Shown: in pieces, positions 1-13,919 of the stretch
Layout: each line of letters starts with the position of its first letter
Numbering within the stretch: the stretch's first letter is position 1
Assembly (NCBI GenBank): GCA_015680685.1
Contig: MNCI01008071.1
Coordinates: 279,045 to 343,044, forward strand
Direction: 5' to 3'
Source: Gnetum montanum
Taxonomy: Eukaryota > Streptophyta > Gnetopsida > Gnetales > Gnetaceae
DNA: 64,000 nt
Notes under the pieces: model-generated
Seen by the model: only the letters and a program-made list of their open reading frames with translations
Database searches by the model: none
Told to the model about the DNA's origin: nothing
Position numbers and translations under genes: made by a program

Positions 1-481
1 GCCAGAGACCAGCAGGCACCTAAATCCTGTTCGAGGACACTCGTTGGCGGTCGCGTCCCAAACGGTCGCCAACAATTGTATACAAAGTTCCAATGGCAAA
101 CTCCACCTATCTTGTGCGAAGCATACACAAAATAACAAGAAAACTGTTCAACAAGGAGTATAGAATGAAGCTCGGTCTACCTTGTAAGCCAAAGATGGGA
201 TGCAAGGAAGGTCAAGTCTGGATGTCTATCGATCAACTGTTTCTGATCAATAAATTTTGCCAACCGCACTAGATGATCTCTCAATCTCTGCTCCGTTCCC
301 TTTACCTTCGGTAGTTTCTTCTCAAAACTGCCAATGATCGCCGATGGAGAGAACTGTATTTTCACCAAAGGACTGACCGCTCCTACTACTAATGCTCAAA
401 GATGTCTTCTGTCTCTACTAAAAGGTGATAGCTGCCAAAAGAAGTCCCAGAAGAAGATCCAAATCTCTTCGCCAACTGGAG

Positions 482-489
482 TATTTATA
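482..489 (-). promoter_or_regulatory. TATA box of the putative minus-strand LTR
   Basis: The plus strand reads TATTTATA, so the minus strand reads TATAAATA. This is the same octamer found at the equivalent place in the LTRs of elements A, B, C and E. Confidence 0.4.
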
Positions 490-663
490 GGTTTGGTAGT
501 ATGTGGAGAAGGCACGGACCTGATGACACATGTCTCGAACCTTCAAAATACCATTGACTTGGTAAACTTTATGTTGAAACTGGTTATGTCGCATCACATT
601 TTTTGGAAAAGGGGGCGAAGTATGCTGTCAACCACTTCCACTGAAGCCGCTTCATGATTACGC

Positions 664-1172
664 ACAATACGCTCATCAGCGTATCGTGCATGTGGATAGC
701 AGGCATGTATCTGGTACTACTTTAGCTGGCTTTAGGTTGTATTATGCTCGTTTACGTTGCATCACGTGGCAGAGTGTAATAGAGCATGGAAGTAGTTGAT
801 TCCAGCTATTTTACGCTCATTTATGCCACAAAGTGTAATAGAGCATAAAAATGGTCAACTTTACAATAAATTACGCTTGTCTACGCTGCGTAGCGTAATG
901 AGCGTAGAGCGACCAATCTGCAAATAAAAAGGAGAAATCAATCTGCCACGTTTCCTTGGACTCTGACTATGCCTTCCTTGAAGCTCATTACGCTACTCTG
1001 CGTAACGGAGCGTAAACTCAGCCCTGAACAAAAAGACTTAGCGAAATACACGACAAGTCTTAAACCTTAAACTTCATCAAGTTCGCCGAAGTAAGTTATT
1101 TTCTGACATAGGGCTATATTAAGCAAAGTTACACTAAGCAACACTACGCTACGTTGCGTAATGTAGCGTAAA
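664..1172. repeat. Cluster of TTACGCT/AGCGTAA hairpins
   Basis: Six imperfect palindromic units of about 25-50 bp occur in 500 bp. Clear stems are ATACGCT/AGCGTAT (667-673 with 678-684), TTACGCT/AGCGTAA (871-877 with 892-898), TTACGCT/AGCGTAA (988-994 with 1009-1015) and TACGCTAC/GTAGCGTA (1145-1152 with 1163-1170). Two more decayed units carrying ATGCTC...GAGCAT lie at about 740-787 and 811-846. The CpG in each stem is kept in most units although the surroundings are CpG-poor. Confidence 0.75.
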
Positions 1173-1199
1173 GAGAGAAAACAAGGTAAGGTCAAAATT

Positions 1200-4100
1200 T
1201 TTAGGAAACTTGGAGACTTGATACTGTGCGCCTCTTTGCCTCGTCCTGTCTTCTAGATTTTTATCGTAAACTTTCGCCTGAACCGTGAATCTTCATCTTA
1301 GGCCGATTTGCAATTTCCAGGGTGTTTCAGGAGGTAGAAGCTTCACTGTGTTGGAGCCTTGATTGATTGAGCCCTTTTTTCTTTAGATTTAGTTTCATTG
1401 AGAATTTATGTAATGATGAACAGGATATACCAAGAATGATGTACTAATGGATTCCATTGTCAATTGTTAAGATTATGGTTTATGGGATTTGTTATATACA
1501 CTTTGATGTGAATTTCCTATTTATATCATACATTTTAATGTACAAGTTTTATAATGCTTATGGGTGATTCCTTATTAAGTTGTAAGCATTATAACATCAT
1601 ACGTAATAAGTATTAAGATTTATGTAATTTCATTATGGAAATTCTTAAGTAAAACTTTAGGTATGAAAAATTTTAGCATGATGACTTGTTTATAATCCAA
1701 ACTAATGATAGTAGGTGAAGAATCACATGTGGTCAGGGGAGTGAGACCCATGAATTTAATATGGCATCATCACAAGATCTTTTCAAATTACACATCATTC
1801 CTCCATGCAGGCCTTGTGAGTTTTATTTTCTTTATTCTTCATTGGTTTTAATTTAATCAATTTCGGATAAATTTTCTTTAGAATGAACTCTAAAAATGAC
1901 ATAGATGAATTAAGAGGCTGATAAAGAAAGATAATATCTAATTTTATTTAATATTTAAAAAATGTTATAAAAAAATATGTAGATCCTAGAGTTAGGGTTA
2001 CACTCTAGGCCTTTACTATTTATTTTTTCTTGATGTTGTATGAATATTTGTAAATTATATGTTCATATTGATATGTAATACAAACTTAGTTTAGATGGAA
2101 AATATAATAATTTGATTAAGCTATTTTTATAGAGTCATAATAATTTTTTATAATTTGACTTGATTAAAATAGATGATATGAAAAAAAGAAGAATATTTTT
2201 AATGATAATCAAAGAATGCTAAGGTCTCGAATTAAGATAATAAATAATTTTTAAAAGTTCAAGATGTTATATTTTGATCACTAACACTAAGTAGCTTATA
2301 GAAATGAGACTAGCACCATTTTGTATAAGAATTAGTTAAAAGAAACTTAAAGAAAATTTGAAGTTTTAAAAGCTAACATGCATTATTTAAGAATATCACA
2401 CAAAGGTGAAGTATTGTGAAGGCTACTTGTGATTAAGCCTATGAGCTTTCTATTATAAAATGAAATGATAGAAGTCAAGAATAGGATCAAGTCCTTCAAA
2501 ACCACACCTATTTTCTAAAACATCGAGATTTATGAGTTAGTTGTGTGTATGAGGAAGGGTGCAAATAGGTTCTTGGAATTCTAAATGAAGCATTTCAATG
2601 TAATCATTTAAAGTAGTTTGCAAAATTCATATTGCTAACATGCTTGGAAGAGTTATACCCAAAGATTACTTCTCAGTTACATGAAGTGATTCACAAGGGA
2701 GAAGAATATGATGAGGAATTGAGAAAGAATTATAAAATCTACAAGAAATAATTGTATGCTCTTTGGTCGTAAAAGGCTTATAGAAGATTCCATGTTGTTA
2801 TTTAATGCTTGACTATCTAGGATGTTATCTAACCCATCTAATAGCCAAGTCTTGATAGAAGATTAAGTAGATGAAAAATATATTAGATTTTATAGATAAT
2901 AGATGAATAATGTTAGATAAACTAAAATATGAATTGATGATGATGTAGATTTAAGAATCTTAATATACAAAACCAAAGATACTTAGTAAAGTTAGATGAA
3001 TTTCTAAAAAGTTTAATTCTAGTTAAAAATTGGAGAGCTAAAGTAATAGAAAAGTATAAGGGCCAATATAATTAGATGGTTGTAGTTGGTTGTTGTGTTA
3101 AATTGGCCTTGATCAGTCTAGAAATTAATTAGAAAAATCAAATCCATTGGACATCATTAAGAATCAGTAGGATGAAACAACAAGCTTGCTTCCTTATGTT
3201 TTTGGGCTTATTACAAAACATTTCTCAAATCTATTAGTAGCAATCTCTTCTTATTACCAAAATCATAATAGCAATGACATGCAATATGATGTACTCATGT
3301 TTCTTAAAGAAAGCTATTATTGCTTCACATCACTAAAGTGATGATGAATGATGATGGATAAGCCCATCAATAAAGATCTTTAAAAGTTAGTTTTTAAAAA
3401 TTTTATTAGGCACTTATCACATTAGCTTACTTTGAATGAGTTGTGACATTTGCAAATTTTGTTTTAAAAAATGCTTGCAAATCATAAGAAACATTTTGAA
3501 TTCAAATAATCTTCTGCTTAATTAGTCATTGTGACATAGATATACATCAAATAATTCCATTTAACTTGATTAAAGGGAAAATTAAATGACTTCATAAGTT
3601 AAACTAATTAATATTATTTCCTAACAAAGAGATGGGAAGTTTGACTTTGATCTCATCATGGGTTGAATTTAGAAACATAAATAAAATGCCCAGTTCTACT
3701 TGAGATGACTTCTACATATCAAAGGCTTAATATGTTCTTCATGGAAGGCTAATTTGAAGAGGTTTGAACATTGAATTCATGAATACAATTCATGGAATGA
3801 ATTCTTCATTTAAAAAATGTCCTTCATAAATACCAATCTTTTTCACATAATGAGGCTAAAATCAACATGGAAAGTGCCTAGATTTGATCAGCAAAATGAT
3901 CTCAAGCATGTGCATGGCTTAGGCCTGCAAGAACAACAATACTTCAATGAGAATTACCATTTAAATTTTAAATTGATTCATCAAGAGAACCTTTCTTTCA
4001 AAAAAAATCACCCTTTCAACATTCAAAAAACTTTCATTATAGACATTAAAACTTTAACTAGATCTTTATATATGTTGGGATAAAACATCCAAAACTTAAT

Positions 4101-7100
4101 TGGAGGAAAACGCAATCTAGATTACATGAGAAAACTTGGCTATCATGCTAAGAAAGGCCTCTAAACATTTAATTAAACACTTATATCATGATCATATAGT
4201 GTTCTTGAGTTGCTACACTTCACCTCCTTAGACTTAATTAAGAGAAATGCTAAGTAGTTATGGGAAAAGGTCCATCTTGATAAAGTAGGTGATGAATAGC
4301 ATTCAAATTGCTTTAGAAGTTTACAGAAGTTCTAAAAGACCTAGAGAAAAAATTGATAGTAATAAATGATCACAATGCTATTTTCTACAATTGTCTCCAA
4401 CTCTACATCAACCCCAAAAATGAATTCTACATTGCTCCAAACTGAATGCAGATACGTACGTGGATCTCAAAGGAGAAAAAGGAAGAAAAAAAGGAGTACA
4501 AGAAAAAGAAGGTGAAAGAGAAAGATGTTAATAAGTAGTTGATTTAATTATTTTGTCTTGTTTCCTATGATGGCATTGTCCTATATTTTCTTATGCCTTG
4601 TTTCTCTTTGTTTTGCAATGTTTTTGGTTTTTCTAGGATACATTTGTCTTAGCTAATTGGTCCCATTATGTTTGCTATTTTTATTTGGTCCTTATGCCAT
4701 ATGTTGACATGATGTAATTTGGATGATTTCATCTCTCCCTCCTTCTCTTGCCTAAAACATTGGTTTTTAATAATTTTTTTGTGAGCTATTTTTTTTTCAA
4801 AAAAGATGTAGGATAAACATTTATCATGTAAATTCATGCATAAACCTAAGAATAAAATCATGAGATAAAACATAAATTTAGCATCCCATGAATGCATTTC
4901 TTCAAATACTTCTTGAGCAAACTTGAGAATCAACTTGTGAGAATTATGAGAAAAGCTTTATAAGATTGTGAGAACAAAATTTTGAGAATGTAAGGTATTG
5001 TAAGAATAATTTTTGAGAAAATATATGATGATTAAAAATTATTTGCTTGAAATTGGAAGAGTTTCATTGTGTATGGCTACAAGAATGTAAGTGTGGGAAA
5101 TCTTTTAGAGCAACATTAATGGGGGAGATTCAATGTTAAGAAAAATAAGAGAAGAAAAAGCAACATTACATCACTCATCTTGAATTGCTCATTACTCCAT
5201 TTTATTTTACATTAAGGACATGGCCTCTATTTATAAATGAGAAAAGAACTTTGCCTTATTTGGCATTCTTTAGATGAAACCTCCATTAGTTTTGTCTTTT
5301 ATTTTCTATTAATTTTCTCAAAATATGCTAATTATAAGCTACTTTTATGGCTTGCTACCCTTCTTCTCGGTACATAACTTAAACATAAAGACTTCTAACA
5401 ACTATCTGACTTAGAAAGAATGGAAAGAAAATAAAGACACAGTTTTAGCATTCCCTAAAAACTTAATATTTTGATCTCAATTAGAAATTGGAGAGCCAAA
5501 GTAATTAAAAAGTATAAGAGCTAATATAATGAGAGGATGTACTACTATTACTATGTAGCCAACATAGGAGAATGTTAGATCCACTAGCTACATAAGAATG
5601 TGAAAGGGATAAAAAAGGAATGACTAAGAGGATCTTGAGTCATGCTTAAGCCTAAAGGTATATTGATATTTTTTGATATGTTAACTATGTATATGCAATA
5701 AATAATATTGTGATATTATAGATAATAGGAAAAATGATGTGATGTAGATGCTATTATGATAGAAGAAGTAAACCATGCTTTGTTGTTATGAGAAGATAGA
5801 TTTACTATAAAAATGTCTAGCATAGATAAATGTAAAAATGACTATTGATGGACAAAACCATGACATACATTTAAAAATTTGATAGAACAAAGTTGCTTCT
5901 AATATTAGCTTTAAAGCATCTTGATTAGTGTAGGGACACCTCTTTTGATCCCTTGTTTAACCCTATAGGTGATTTTTGTTGATTTTGAATGTTTCAAAGA
6001 TGTTTTGAAAGCCCAAGGTACATCTTGGTTGAGAGCTAAGCTCTCATACAAGATGTATGGGAAGTGAAAGAGATGTCTAAGATGACAAGGTGACATTTCT
6101 TCAAAATTGGAGACATCTTTGCTATGACATCTCCCACATACTTGAGATGTCTTAGTTGAAACATCTTAGCCCAAGAGAAGACACCCCACATGCACCCAAG
6201 ACATCTCCAAAGTTCATGAGATGTTTCTTTTTCATGCTAGAGATGACATTAAGATGTCATAGGAAAATCTAAAAATTACCCATATAGCCAGGGAAAGATC
6301 TGAGATGGTACTTCCAAGTTAGGAAATAGCCAAGTTAAGTTGAGAAAAGATTAAAATATTTGTGAATCTTCTAGTGGATATTGACGAAAGGCTTCTTGGT
6401 TTCTTGTCTTTGATTTTTAATAAATGTTATTGTCATTTCATGTTTTGTGCCATGAGAGGTATGAGATGAGATTGAATGTGGCATGAGAGCACAATGATGA
6501 GATTGCATGAGTTTGTATGTAGCTCCATGGTGAATTGTATATGTGTTTGGCCTATGTGTCTCTTGTGTGCTTGTGTGTGTTTGGATCTCAATCCTATATT
6601 TATGGGAGAAATCTATTCAATTATTCTTTGCATTGAGGATAATCACTATGTGATGGTAAAGCCTCATGCTCTGGAATGTCATTGAGTGTATGAGTGATTT
6701 GTTATGTTGTGGATTATGGAACTACTGAATTGTAATATTCTTTAAATTAATTGAAGATAGCTAGTTTTATTATTTTCTAGCATATTGAATTACCTTTCTC
6801 AATATCTAAATATAGTACGATTGAAAGGTTAAAGTAAATTGCAGTGAACCTACTCCATTAATCCTTACCTATTTAATTATGTAACTATTATAACAAGTTA
6901 TTCCAACTAGTAATAACTATTTGTAATGAATGTCAAAGAGAAACATGTGATCCTCATTTGGAACACTACAAGCCCAATTTATTAGCTATAATTTCTAAAA
7001 AAAGCAAGAAAACAAAATATCAAGAAAGTTAACAACATGGAATGGAAGTCTATGATTGAATGGAATTGAATATTAAAGCAAGTGAAAATAAAAATAGAAA

Positions 7101-8607
7101 AGTGATCTACTTCTTATTATTGATAACATAACTATTTTGTGATAAAATAGGGCAAAAATGAAAACTCGTTCCCAAGCAATTACATATATTATACTACATA
7201 ATGAAATATGAAACTAGTTATGATTAAGACACTTCTATTTGTAGTAAGGTGATAGAAAAAACTAAGAGAATATCTTAGGATTGAGAAAAGGTTCATGAAG
7301 AAAAGAAAGAGTACAACTCTTAATTTCATGTTTCACTATGAGCTTCTTAAGGTAGTTGCAAAGCTACTAGCACATAGCAACCATGGAAAGGAAGAGGTGA
7401 GACATGAATATCATTTTCCATATTCCTTGTGCCAACATCTAAAGGCTCTAATAATGACTTTTAGTGAGGAGGTGGTAACCCTTAGTCTACTACATCTTAG
7501 ACTCAAGATGTGAGGTCACCTTTAGTTATGGAAAGTATTGATAGGTTGAAGATCAATATAAGAAACGATGTATAGCAAGGAAAGAAAGATAATTAGAGAG
7601 AAAATTTTTGGAATTATAGAAGTTAGATAGGGTACTAGCAAAAGAGAAGAAAGATCTCCTAAATGAAAAGAAGAAAAATACAAGAGACTAAGGATGGAGA
7701 TAGAATTAGGTAAATTGCAAGAGAATGTTGGTAAAATAAATAATTATGTTAATTGTTGATTTATTTGTTCCTTAATATTTTATAACATGTAGCTTTTTAA
7801 CAAAAAATTAAATAATTATAAAAACTAAGAAAAAAAGGGAAAATTTTGAAAAATAAAAAATCAGCAACCTTCTTACTATTTATAAGAGTGGTAAGGAAGG
7901 TAAGGAAAAATTAGATGAAACTAATAAAAACTTAATACCACAAAGAAATGATGAGATGTTAAAGTAATTGAGGAAGCACTAAAAATTAATAATGATTTAT
8001 TTGATTTGAATTTGGATGAAATAAAGGGAGATTATGAGGAGATGAAGACTAATGGAGGTGACACTTCTACACTATCATCTACTAAAACTTTACTTAACAA
8101 TCCTCTTGTAATAGGCAAGATCATGGATAAGCAATCAAAGGATGACTTAAAAGAGGTGATGAGTATCAAGTACTCAACATGATAAACTAAGTATTAGTAA
8201 TGATAACAAAGAGATAATAGATAATATGGTTAACAAATTAATATGTTACAAAGGACTAGTAGTTGTGACTTGATAATTTAAATATGAAGAAATTAATTTT
8301 GTAAATCATTGAATATAAAGATATTTTTATTAGAGGCTTGGTTGAAGATTTTGAAGAAAGCTTGAAAAAATAATAGGTAATATTAGTAAGTAAATATGAG
8401 TTAAGATGAAAAGCTAATAATTATAAAAGGATGAAAGAGATACTAATCTTGATGTTATGCCTCAATAGAGATAAAAGCTATTTTAGGAAGATCTAGAAAA
8501 GTAAAGTTCATAGATCCAACACTTGAAATCATGTAACTAGATGACATGTTTGGTGTTAGTAGAAAAATCCCTATTATAATATAATATGCATTGACATGGA
8601 TACTATA
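1200..8607. other. AT-rich stretch without recognised genes
   Basis: No gene, RNA or well-bounded element was recognised here. The ORFs present (for example 3817-4083 +, 4649-4933 -, 7295-7513 +) are short, have AT-driven composition and match no family I know. A diverged direct repeat of about 55 bp is visible at about 3,020-3,075 and 5,475-5,530 (both contain AATTGGAGAGC and AGTATAAG). Around 5,900-6,260 the words AGATGTC and GACATCT recur many times in both orientations. The stretch at 7,960-8,180 reads as weakly coding on the plus strand but is unrecognised. Confidence 0.6.
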
Positions 8608-9493
8608 TGATGAATCATGATTCATTAGGCTCTAATATCTGACTTGCAGTATCAGATCCACAATATCAGGTACGCGATATCATGGCAAGCGATATCAAAT
8701 ACACGATATCATGACTCCTATGCAGGCCTATAAATACTCATGTAAGCACAAGGAGTTAGGGAGTTAGTCAGTAAATAGTTCAGTTAGAAGTTAGTTTTCA
8801 TTTTTAGTTCTTCTCAACCCTTTTTCCCTAGTGCATGCCCATAGTGTGATGATTGTAATTGTACGACACCTTTATTCGAGTGTGAAGTACTTGGACATGC
8901 ACAGGATCAAAAATAAGATCAAGATTACTTCATCATTGCAGCATTCACTTAGTTTAATTATTTAATTTTTATTCATTGCTTTCTTACTTAATACTTCATT
9001 ACCCTCAACTCTTATCCCTGTTAGTAAATGTAGAATGAGTACGACTTAATCACGAGCATTTAAGTGTGACTACTCGGTATCCCAATAGTGTACCTAGGAT
9101 ATGTGCTTGGTAATCCTAGTAGTAGTCATACACAAGGTCCAAGATGTGTACAAATGGTTAAGGAATGTATGCCAATTGCACTTAGGAAAGTCTAGATCCT
9201 CTCCTCCTATGTCCTATTAGCTTAACTCTCTCTCCCTTTTCCTCCTAGCTTAATTAAAGTTATTTTCTATTGCCTCTAGGAGTAGCACTAGTTTAGGACC
9301 ACATCATACACCTCACTCTGGACTAAACCATACGTGACAAAGCAAATATTAGTCTAGGTAGGAAGACAGTGAAATTGTGATCAACGTGTAACTATCTAGA
9401 TACCACAACTAGCCCGTTTGCGGAGTTTGACCGGATCGTGCGTGAACGCTTGTATTCATATGGTTGAGTGTAGGGGTACCTCGCCACTCATCA
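8608..9493 (+). repeat. Element A 5' LTR
   Basis: It runs TGATGAATCATG...CTCATCA over 886 bp. U3 is only about 120 bp and is packed with GATATC or near-GATATC palindromes. The TATA box is at 8729-8736, leaving about 760 bp of R-U5. It matches 16888-17764. Confidence 0.9.
8729..8736 (+). promoter_or_regulatory. TATA box, element A 5' LTR
   Basis: TATAAATA lies 121 bp inside the LTR, directly downstream of the GATATC cluster (about 8645-8710). The same octamer is at 17000-17007 in the 3' LTR. Confidence 0.7.
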
Positions 9494-9494
9494 T

Positions 9495-9512
9495 TGGTGC
9501 CATTGCTAGGGA
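9495..9512 (+). other. Element A primer binding site
   Basis: TGGTGCCATTGCTAGGGA starts one base after the LTR. It resembles the TGGCGCCGTTGCCGGGGA site, complementary to the tRNA-Asp 3' end, that is usual for Athila-group elements, with C-to-T type changes. Confidence 0.8.
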
Positions 9513-9629
9513 TGGTGTTAGGTATTTAGATTAGTTATATCATGAAGATTGTTGTAATCAGTATTAATGATATGTCCTTTAGAAAAGAAATTAAATTCAA
9601 TTCAATTAAGTCACACACCACCCACAACA

Positions 9630-11926
9630 ATGTCTCTCTCACAAGACTATGCTAACGCCACAACTAGTGAGGCAATTCATTAGAGGACCAATGAATTATA
9701 TGATGAAGAAAACATTTGGAGTACTCAAATTTATGTAGGAATTCCATATGTTCATGAGTATCCCAATGATACTCAAGGATTCTTGTCAACCAACTTTGAC
9801 ACCTCTAGTAAGGATGGGACAAACCATAGAATGAGGAGGCTCAAAAGGGCTAGGACCTTCTCAATAACTAACCAAAATTTGTTAGGGGATGATTGGAAAA
9901 CTTACAAAAGTCAAGACAATTTTTTTAGTTCTTTCTCTACCTCTACTTTTCAACATTAGATCATGACACAGATGACTATATTTCTCAAGGGATCGATGTA
10001 GAACTTTAAATCGAGCTCACAAAGAAAATTGAGAATGCCAACATGAACAAGAACAACATGGTCTCAACTTGCAAACTCATAACCTACTTAGTGACAATGA
10101 ACCCCTACTATCCACTAAGAGCCTAATGCCTATACAAGATGTCATTTGAATATCCTGCAGGCATCACAAAGAAAGTCGTCTACCTAGGCTTAATTTAAAC
10201 AACTTTTCCAAGTTTGCAAGAGGCTATGATTCATATCTACAATAGCATATACAAGGCTTCTATGATGCCTATGTATGGAATAATATCAATAATGGGTGGA
10301 AAAAACTTAAGCTTTTTCCTATGACACGTTGGCCAAGCAAAAGTGTGGTACAGGTCCTTAAGACCAAAATCAATTCGTAGTTGGCCAACAATGCTAGAGT
10401 GTCAGCCTTGAGGATACTAATCCAAGAATGGAAACAAGGGCAACATGAAACCTTGGACATGGCCTTAGAAAGATACTATTCTTTGTTAAACAAATGCCCA
10501 AGCCATGTATTCTCGAACGAAAGGCTAATGAATCACATCATGGATGGGCTCAGTAATGAAATAAGGGAAATCCTAAGGATGTATGCTCAAGTTCAACTAT
10601 ATGAGCTACAGACCCATCAACTCCAAGAGCTTATTAAGTGGGTAGCAAAAGAAGAAGGAGAAATGGCTAAATGGGAGAATGTTGAAAACTCTCGATGGGA
10701 CCAAAATCTCAAATTAGCAAAGGTTCATAACCATAAAGAGGAGAAATTAGCTCACCTTGAGAAAGTGCAACCATTTCTACCTTTGCCAATGCAACAATCA
10801 CTAGATGAAATTGAGGCAAAGATTAATAAGATGATGGAATGGATGCATGGAAAATATGGAGAATATGCTAACAATAGTAGAGATAAAACTATGCCAAATC
10901 GAGAAACAGGATAGGACACCACGCAACAATCAAAACAAAGGGTAGAAGATAATAAGAATAAGAACTCAACTACCAACTTCACATATCAATGCAACATCTA
11001 TCTATATGATCACCCCAAAGGCCAATGCCTAGTTTTGTCACATTTACATGAGCATTGGGGAGGAGTGTTACATCCAAATTTTGTATAGAAATATCTAGTT
11101 CAACCATAGTAGTAAAAGCCCCAGTCATGGGGGAGGCCATCGCCAACCAAGCCATATCCTTTGTATGTCCCAACACCAAATGCTTATTATGTTCAACACC
11201 CTGTTTCTCCAACTAGATCATCATCCTCTACTTCACCTCATCGTTATCATTCTCCATAATATTATCCACTCACACCCTCTTTGACAAGGTTGCCACCTCA
11301 TGTATCTTACACTTTTCCTCAACAACAATATTCTCATCCTTCACCTCCTTCTACATTTTCACCAATTGTACCAGAAGGTTTTGCACCACAGCACCAACCT
11401 ATGAATGCTACTTGTGCTACTACTGTCAATAGTAGTGGAAGTACTCAAAAGTGATTTTTCTTTAGGCATGGTTGTAGGAAGAAGCAACACAATGTTGAAC
11501 CCACTACATCTTCCAACCCAGCATAAGTTCCATGTTGTGATGCATCCTTCTCCTTGAATTCAACACCTCATGTTACTTTATCAAGGCCACCAACCAATAC
11601 TCCAACAACTATGTGGCCTAATGAATATAATCATAGAGGGGGACACATTGATCCTTGCATGCCATCTTACGGTCAAGGGTGCTATAGTGGGGTAGCTCCT
11701 TATCCCATGACCCCATCATATAACCTATCCCACTATGTCTATTACAGTCAAGTGTGTGAACCCTAGTATGGATGCATTCCAACCACCATATCAAAAGACA
11801 CCCAGTGGTTGGGATATGATCGATCCCCAACATTTCCAACATGCATGGATCCACACTTTCCATTTATTAATTCTCGCCATGATCAAAGGTTTAGTTATGG
11901 GGGATATCCCCCATTCTAACAAGCAG
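9630..11926 (+). pseudogene. gag: Element A gag, decayed
   Basis: The likely start is the ATG at 9630 (MSLSQDYAN), 118 bp after the primer site. The N-terminal part keeps PYVHEYPNDTQGF, matching the VVYTHPNDY block of the B, C and E gags. The core includes GWKKLKLFP near 10300, then the longest open piece (10381-10914): RILIQEWKQGQHETLDMALE, MNHIMDGLSNEI and a charged helix ending at WMHGKYGEY. A zinc-knuckle remnant (CNIYLYDHPKGQC) lies near 10990-11030. A Pro/Tyr-rich tail follows (11220-11926), as in the cousins. Stops and at least one frame change (frame 3 to frame 1 between 9950 and 10380) break it. The product would be the capsid polyprotein that packages element RNA; this copy cannot make it. 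Confidence 0.8.
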
Positions 11927-11939
11927 AATTAATAAATAT

Positions 11940-13919
11940 TTTTTCTTTTCTTTAATTTTACAATATTTTGTTTTCCATTTTTTCATTTTTCAACTTGTTG
12001 TTTTATCTTTTTGAGGGTAATCTCATCAGTAAATAAAATACTCATGTGACCCATTGGTTGAGGTGTTGTTCTTTACTATCAAGTCTCGAGTAACTAATTA
12101 TTTGGACAGAGAGCCCATCACATCCACCCAACCATTCTATTAATAAGAAGTTCTACTCTGGGTATGATGATATTCTTGACATCATTAAAACCTAAAGTAA
12201 TTTTATGCTCATTATACCTAGAGTGAAAAAGGATGGACCAAGAGGGAATGACAAAGGTGTGACATTAAGCAAACTTGTGGATTATATTTGGTTACATCTG
12301 TAGGAGTTATCATGCAACCTAGTCTTGCTAAGATCCTTGTAGATCTAACAATAAATGGGAGTAAGTGTAATAAAGGAACTCAATAAAAAATAATAATAAA
12401 TGCTATTCTAGGAGGTCTCACTGGAGAGACATCCATCCATGCCTAAAGTTAGGCAGCTTCTTTATATTATGCATCAAAAAAAAAAAACAAAACAAAAAAA
12501 AACAAAAAATAAAAAAAGTAAGAGATCAAAACAAAAAGTTCTGCAAAGCAATTCTGAATCACTCCTCCCTTGAAGAAAATGTCAAGTGATCACATGCCTT
12601 ATTGTCATGGTACTCTTACAGTTATCCATCATTGCAAAAAACAATGTGATGTCACTGATTGGAGGAATGGAGTTGGTCTTGATTTTGAAGTGACAAGTTA
12701 ATTACACATTGATCATGCCCTACACTCAAGATTCCTTGTGCCCTAGGTCAGTTACCTCATGTCCCGATCTCTATAATCCCTTCTACAATTCACATCATCC
12801 CTCTGTCCATGTATTTGTGACTTGTGTCTTGTGTAGCATTGAATTCATACCTCATCATGGTGGTATTTATATGTGTGAGTTTTGTTGCATCGGTATAAAT
12901 TACATTTAACCCTTCCAATGCCTACGAACATTTTTAGGTGTGGTTATGCAAAGAAATTATAGGTTGGAACCTTCTTTGGGGAGGATCCACTTGAGTGATT
13001 TTTGTACTTTGTATTTTTTACACATCATCACATTATTTTATACCCTCTGAGTACTACGTTACCAATGTTATTCTTTCCCTTATCATCCTTCCGGTTTAAT
13101 TGTTCCGATGTACCAAAAAATGCCTTTTTTCCTCATCTGACTTATGAATTTCATCATCAGATCCTACCCCATTATACTTTTTGTGTCTTTTGGTCTATTT
13201 AACAATACCCTAGACTATTCACATTGACCTCTAAGCCTTCAATTTTGGCCTTGAAATTTCAGAAATTCATCAATTTTTCTAAGTACCCTATTTTAAATAG
13301 GTTGTGATATCGAGTATGCGATATCAAGTCCAACACGATATTAGGGTTACGCTATTGGGTACACAATATGACATCAACAAAAATTATATATATGGACCCC
13401 CGTCCCCCATGCATGTCAACATCATTCTCAACTATTCACACAGCGGAGTTTTTCAAATTTTCTTCCATGAATTACGACTTGGACACCTCTTGGTCAACCA
13501 GCCATAACTCTCTTGCTAGTGCTCCAATTCTCATTCCGATCGAACCTACTTGAACCTGGATTGTTTAGCTTAGTTGTGGGGGAATGGTATACTCCAAATC
13601 ATGCATAAGTTTTTTGAAATTCATCATTTCCTAAAGGATATAATAAAGGGTAATTGATTATAAAAATGATAAACATATTGCCAAAAATAATCTTATCTCC
13701 TCACCTACATCAGGAAATTAAATATTGAAGCCACATAATTGAATTGGGCCCAATATTAAAAATTTTAAGGGATAGTTTTACAAAATTTCTTAACTCTAAA
13801 TTACAAAAAATAAGAAAATGAACTCATTAAGGCAAGAAGTAAGGTATAACTCAACTTTTGTAAACAACCTTACTAATGATTGACCCCATATGATTGTAGA
13901 TGATCCCTAAATGTGGATA
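11940..13919 (+). other. Element A non-coding middle region
   Basis: About 2 kb stands where protease, RT and integrase should be, with no pol motif in any frame. An A-rich tract lies at 12476-12540. A cluster of GATATC-like words at 13303-13350 resembles the family's U3. At 13569-13587 CTTAGTTGTGGGGGAATGG matches the purine-rich site found downstream of integrase in B, C and E, so pol was probably lost or replaced between gag and this point. Confidence 0.6.

Larger units (their letters stand above)
1..1172 (-). mobile_element. Probable decayed LTR, minus strand
   Basis: Read on the minus strand, a TATAAATA box (complement of 482-489) lies downstream of a cluster of short inverted repeats (664-1172), the same U3 layout seen in the better-defined LTRs of this window. 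Transcription would run toward position 1. Near 55-80 the minus strand reads TTGGCGACCGTTTGGGA, which resembles a decayed tRNA primer site of the TGGCGCC type, so the LTR may end near 80 with internal sequence beyond the window edge. No second LTR copy is in the window and I could not fix the ends. The short ORFs here (for example 334-657 + and 177-368 -) resemble no known protein. This is inference from layout. Confidence 0.4.

Noticed and set aside
334-657. 107-residue ORF near the window start
   Set aside because: No recognised motif; it lies in the putative minus-strand LTR leader and U3.
3817-4083. 88-residue ORF in the left AT-rich region
   Set aside because: No similarity to a known family that I can name, and no gene-like context.
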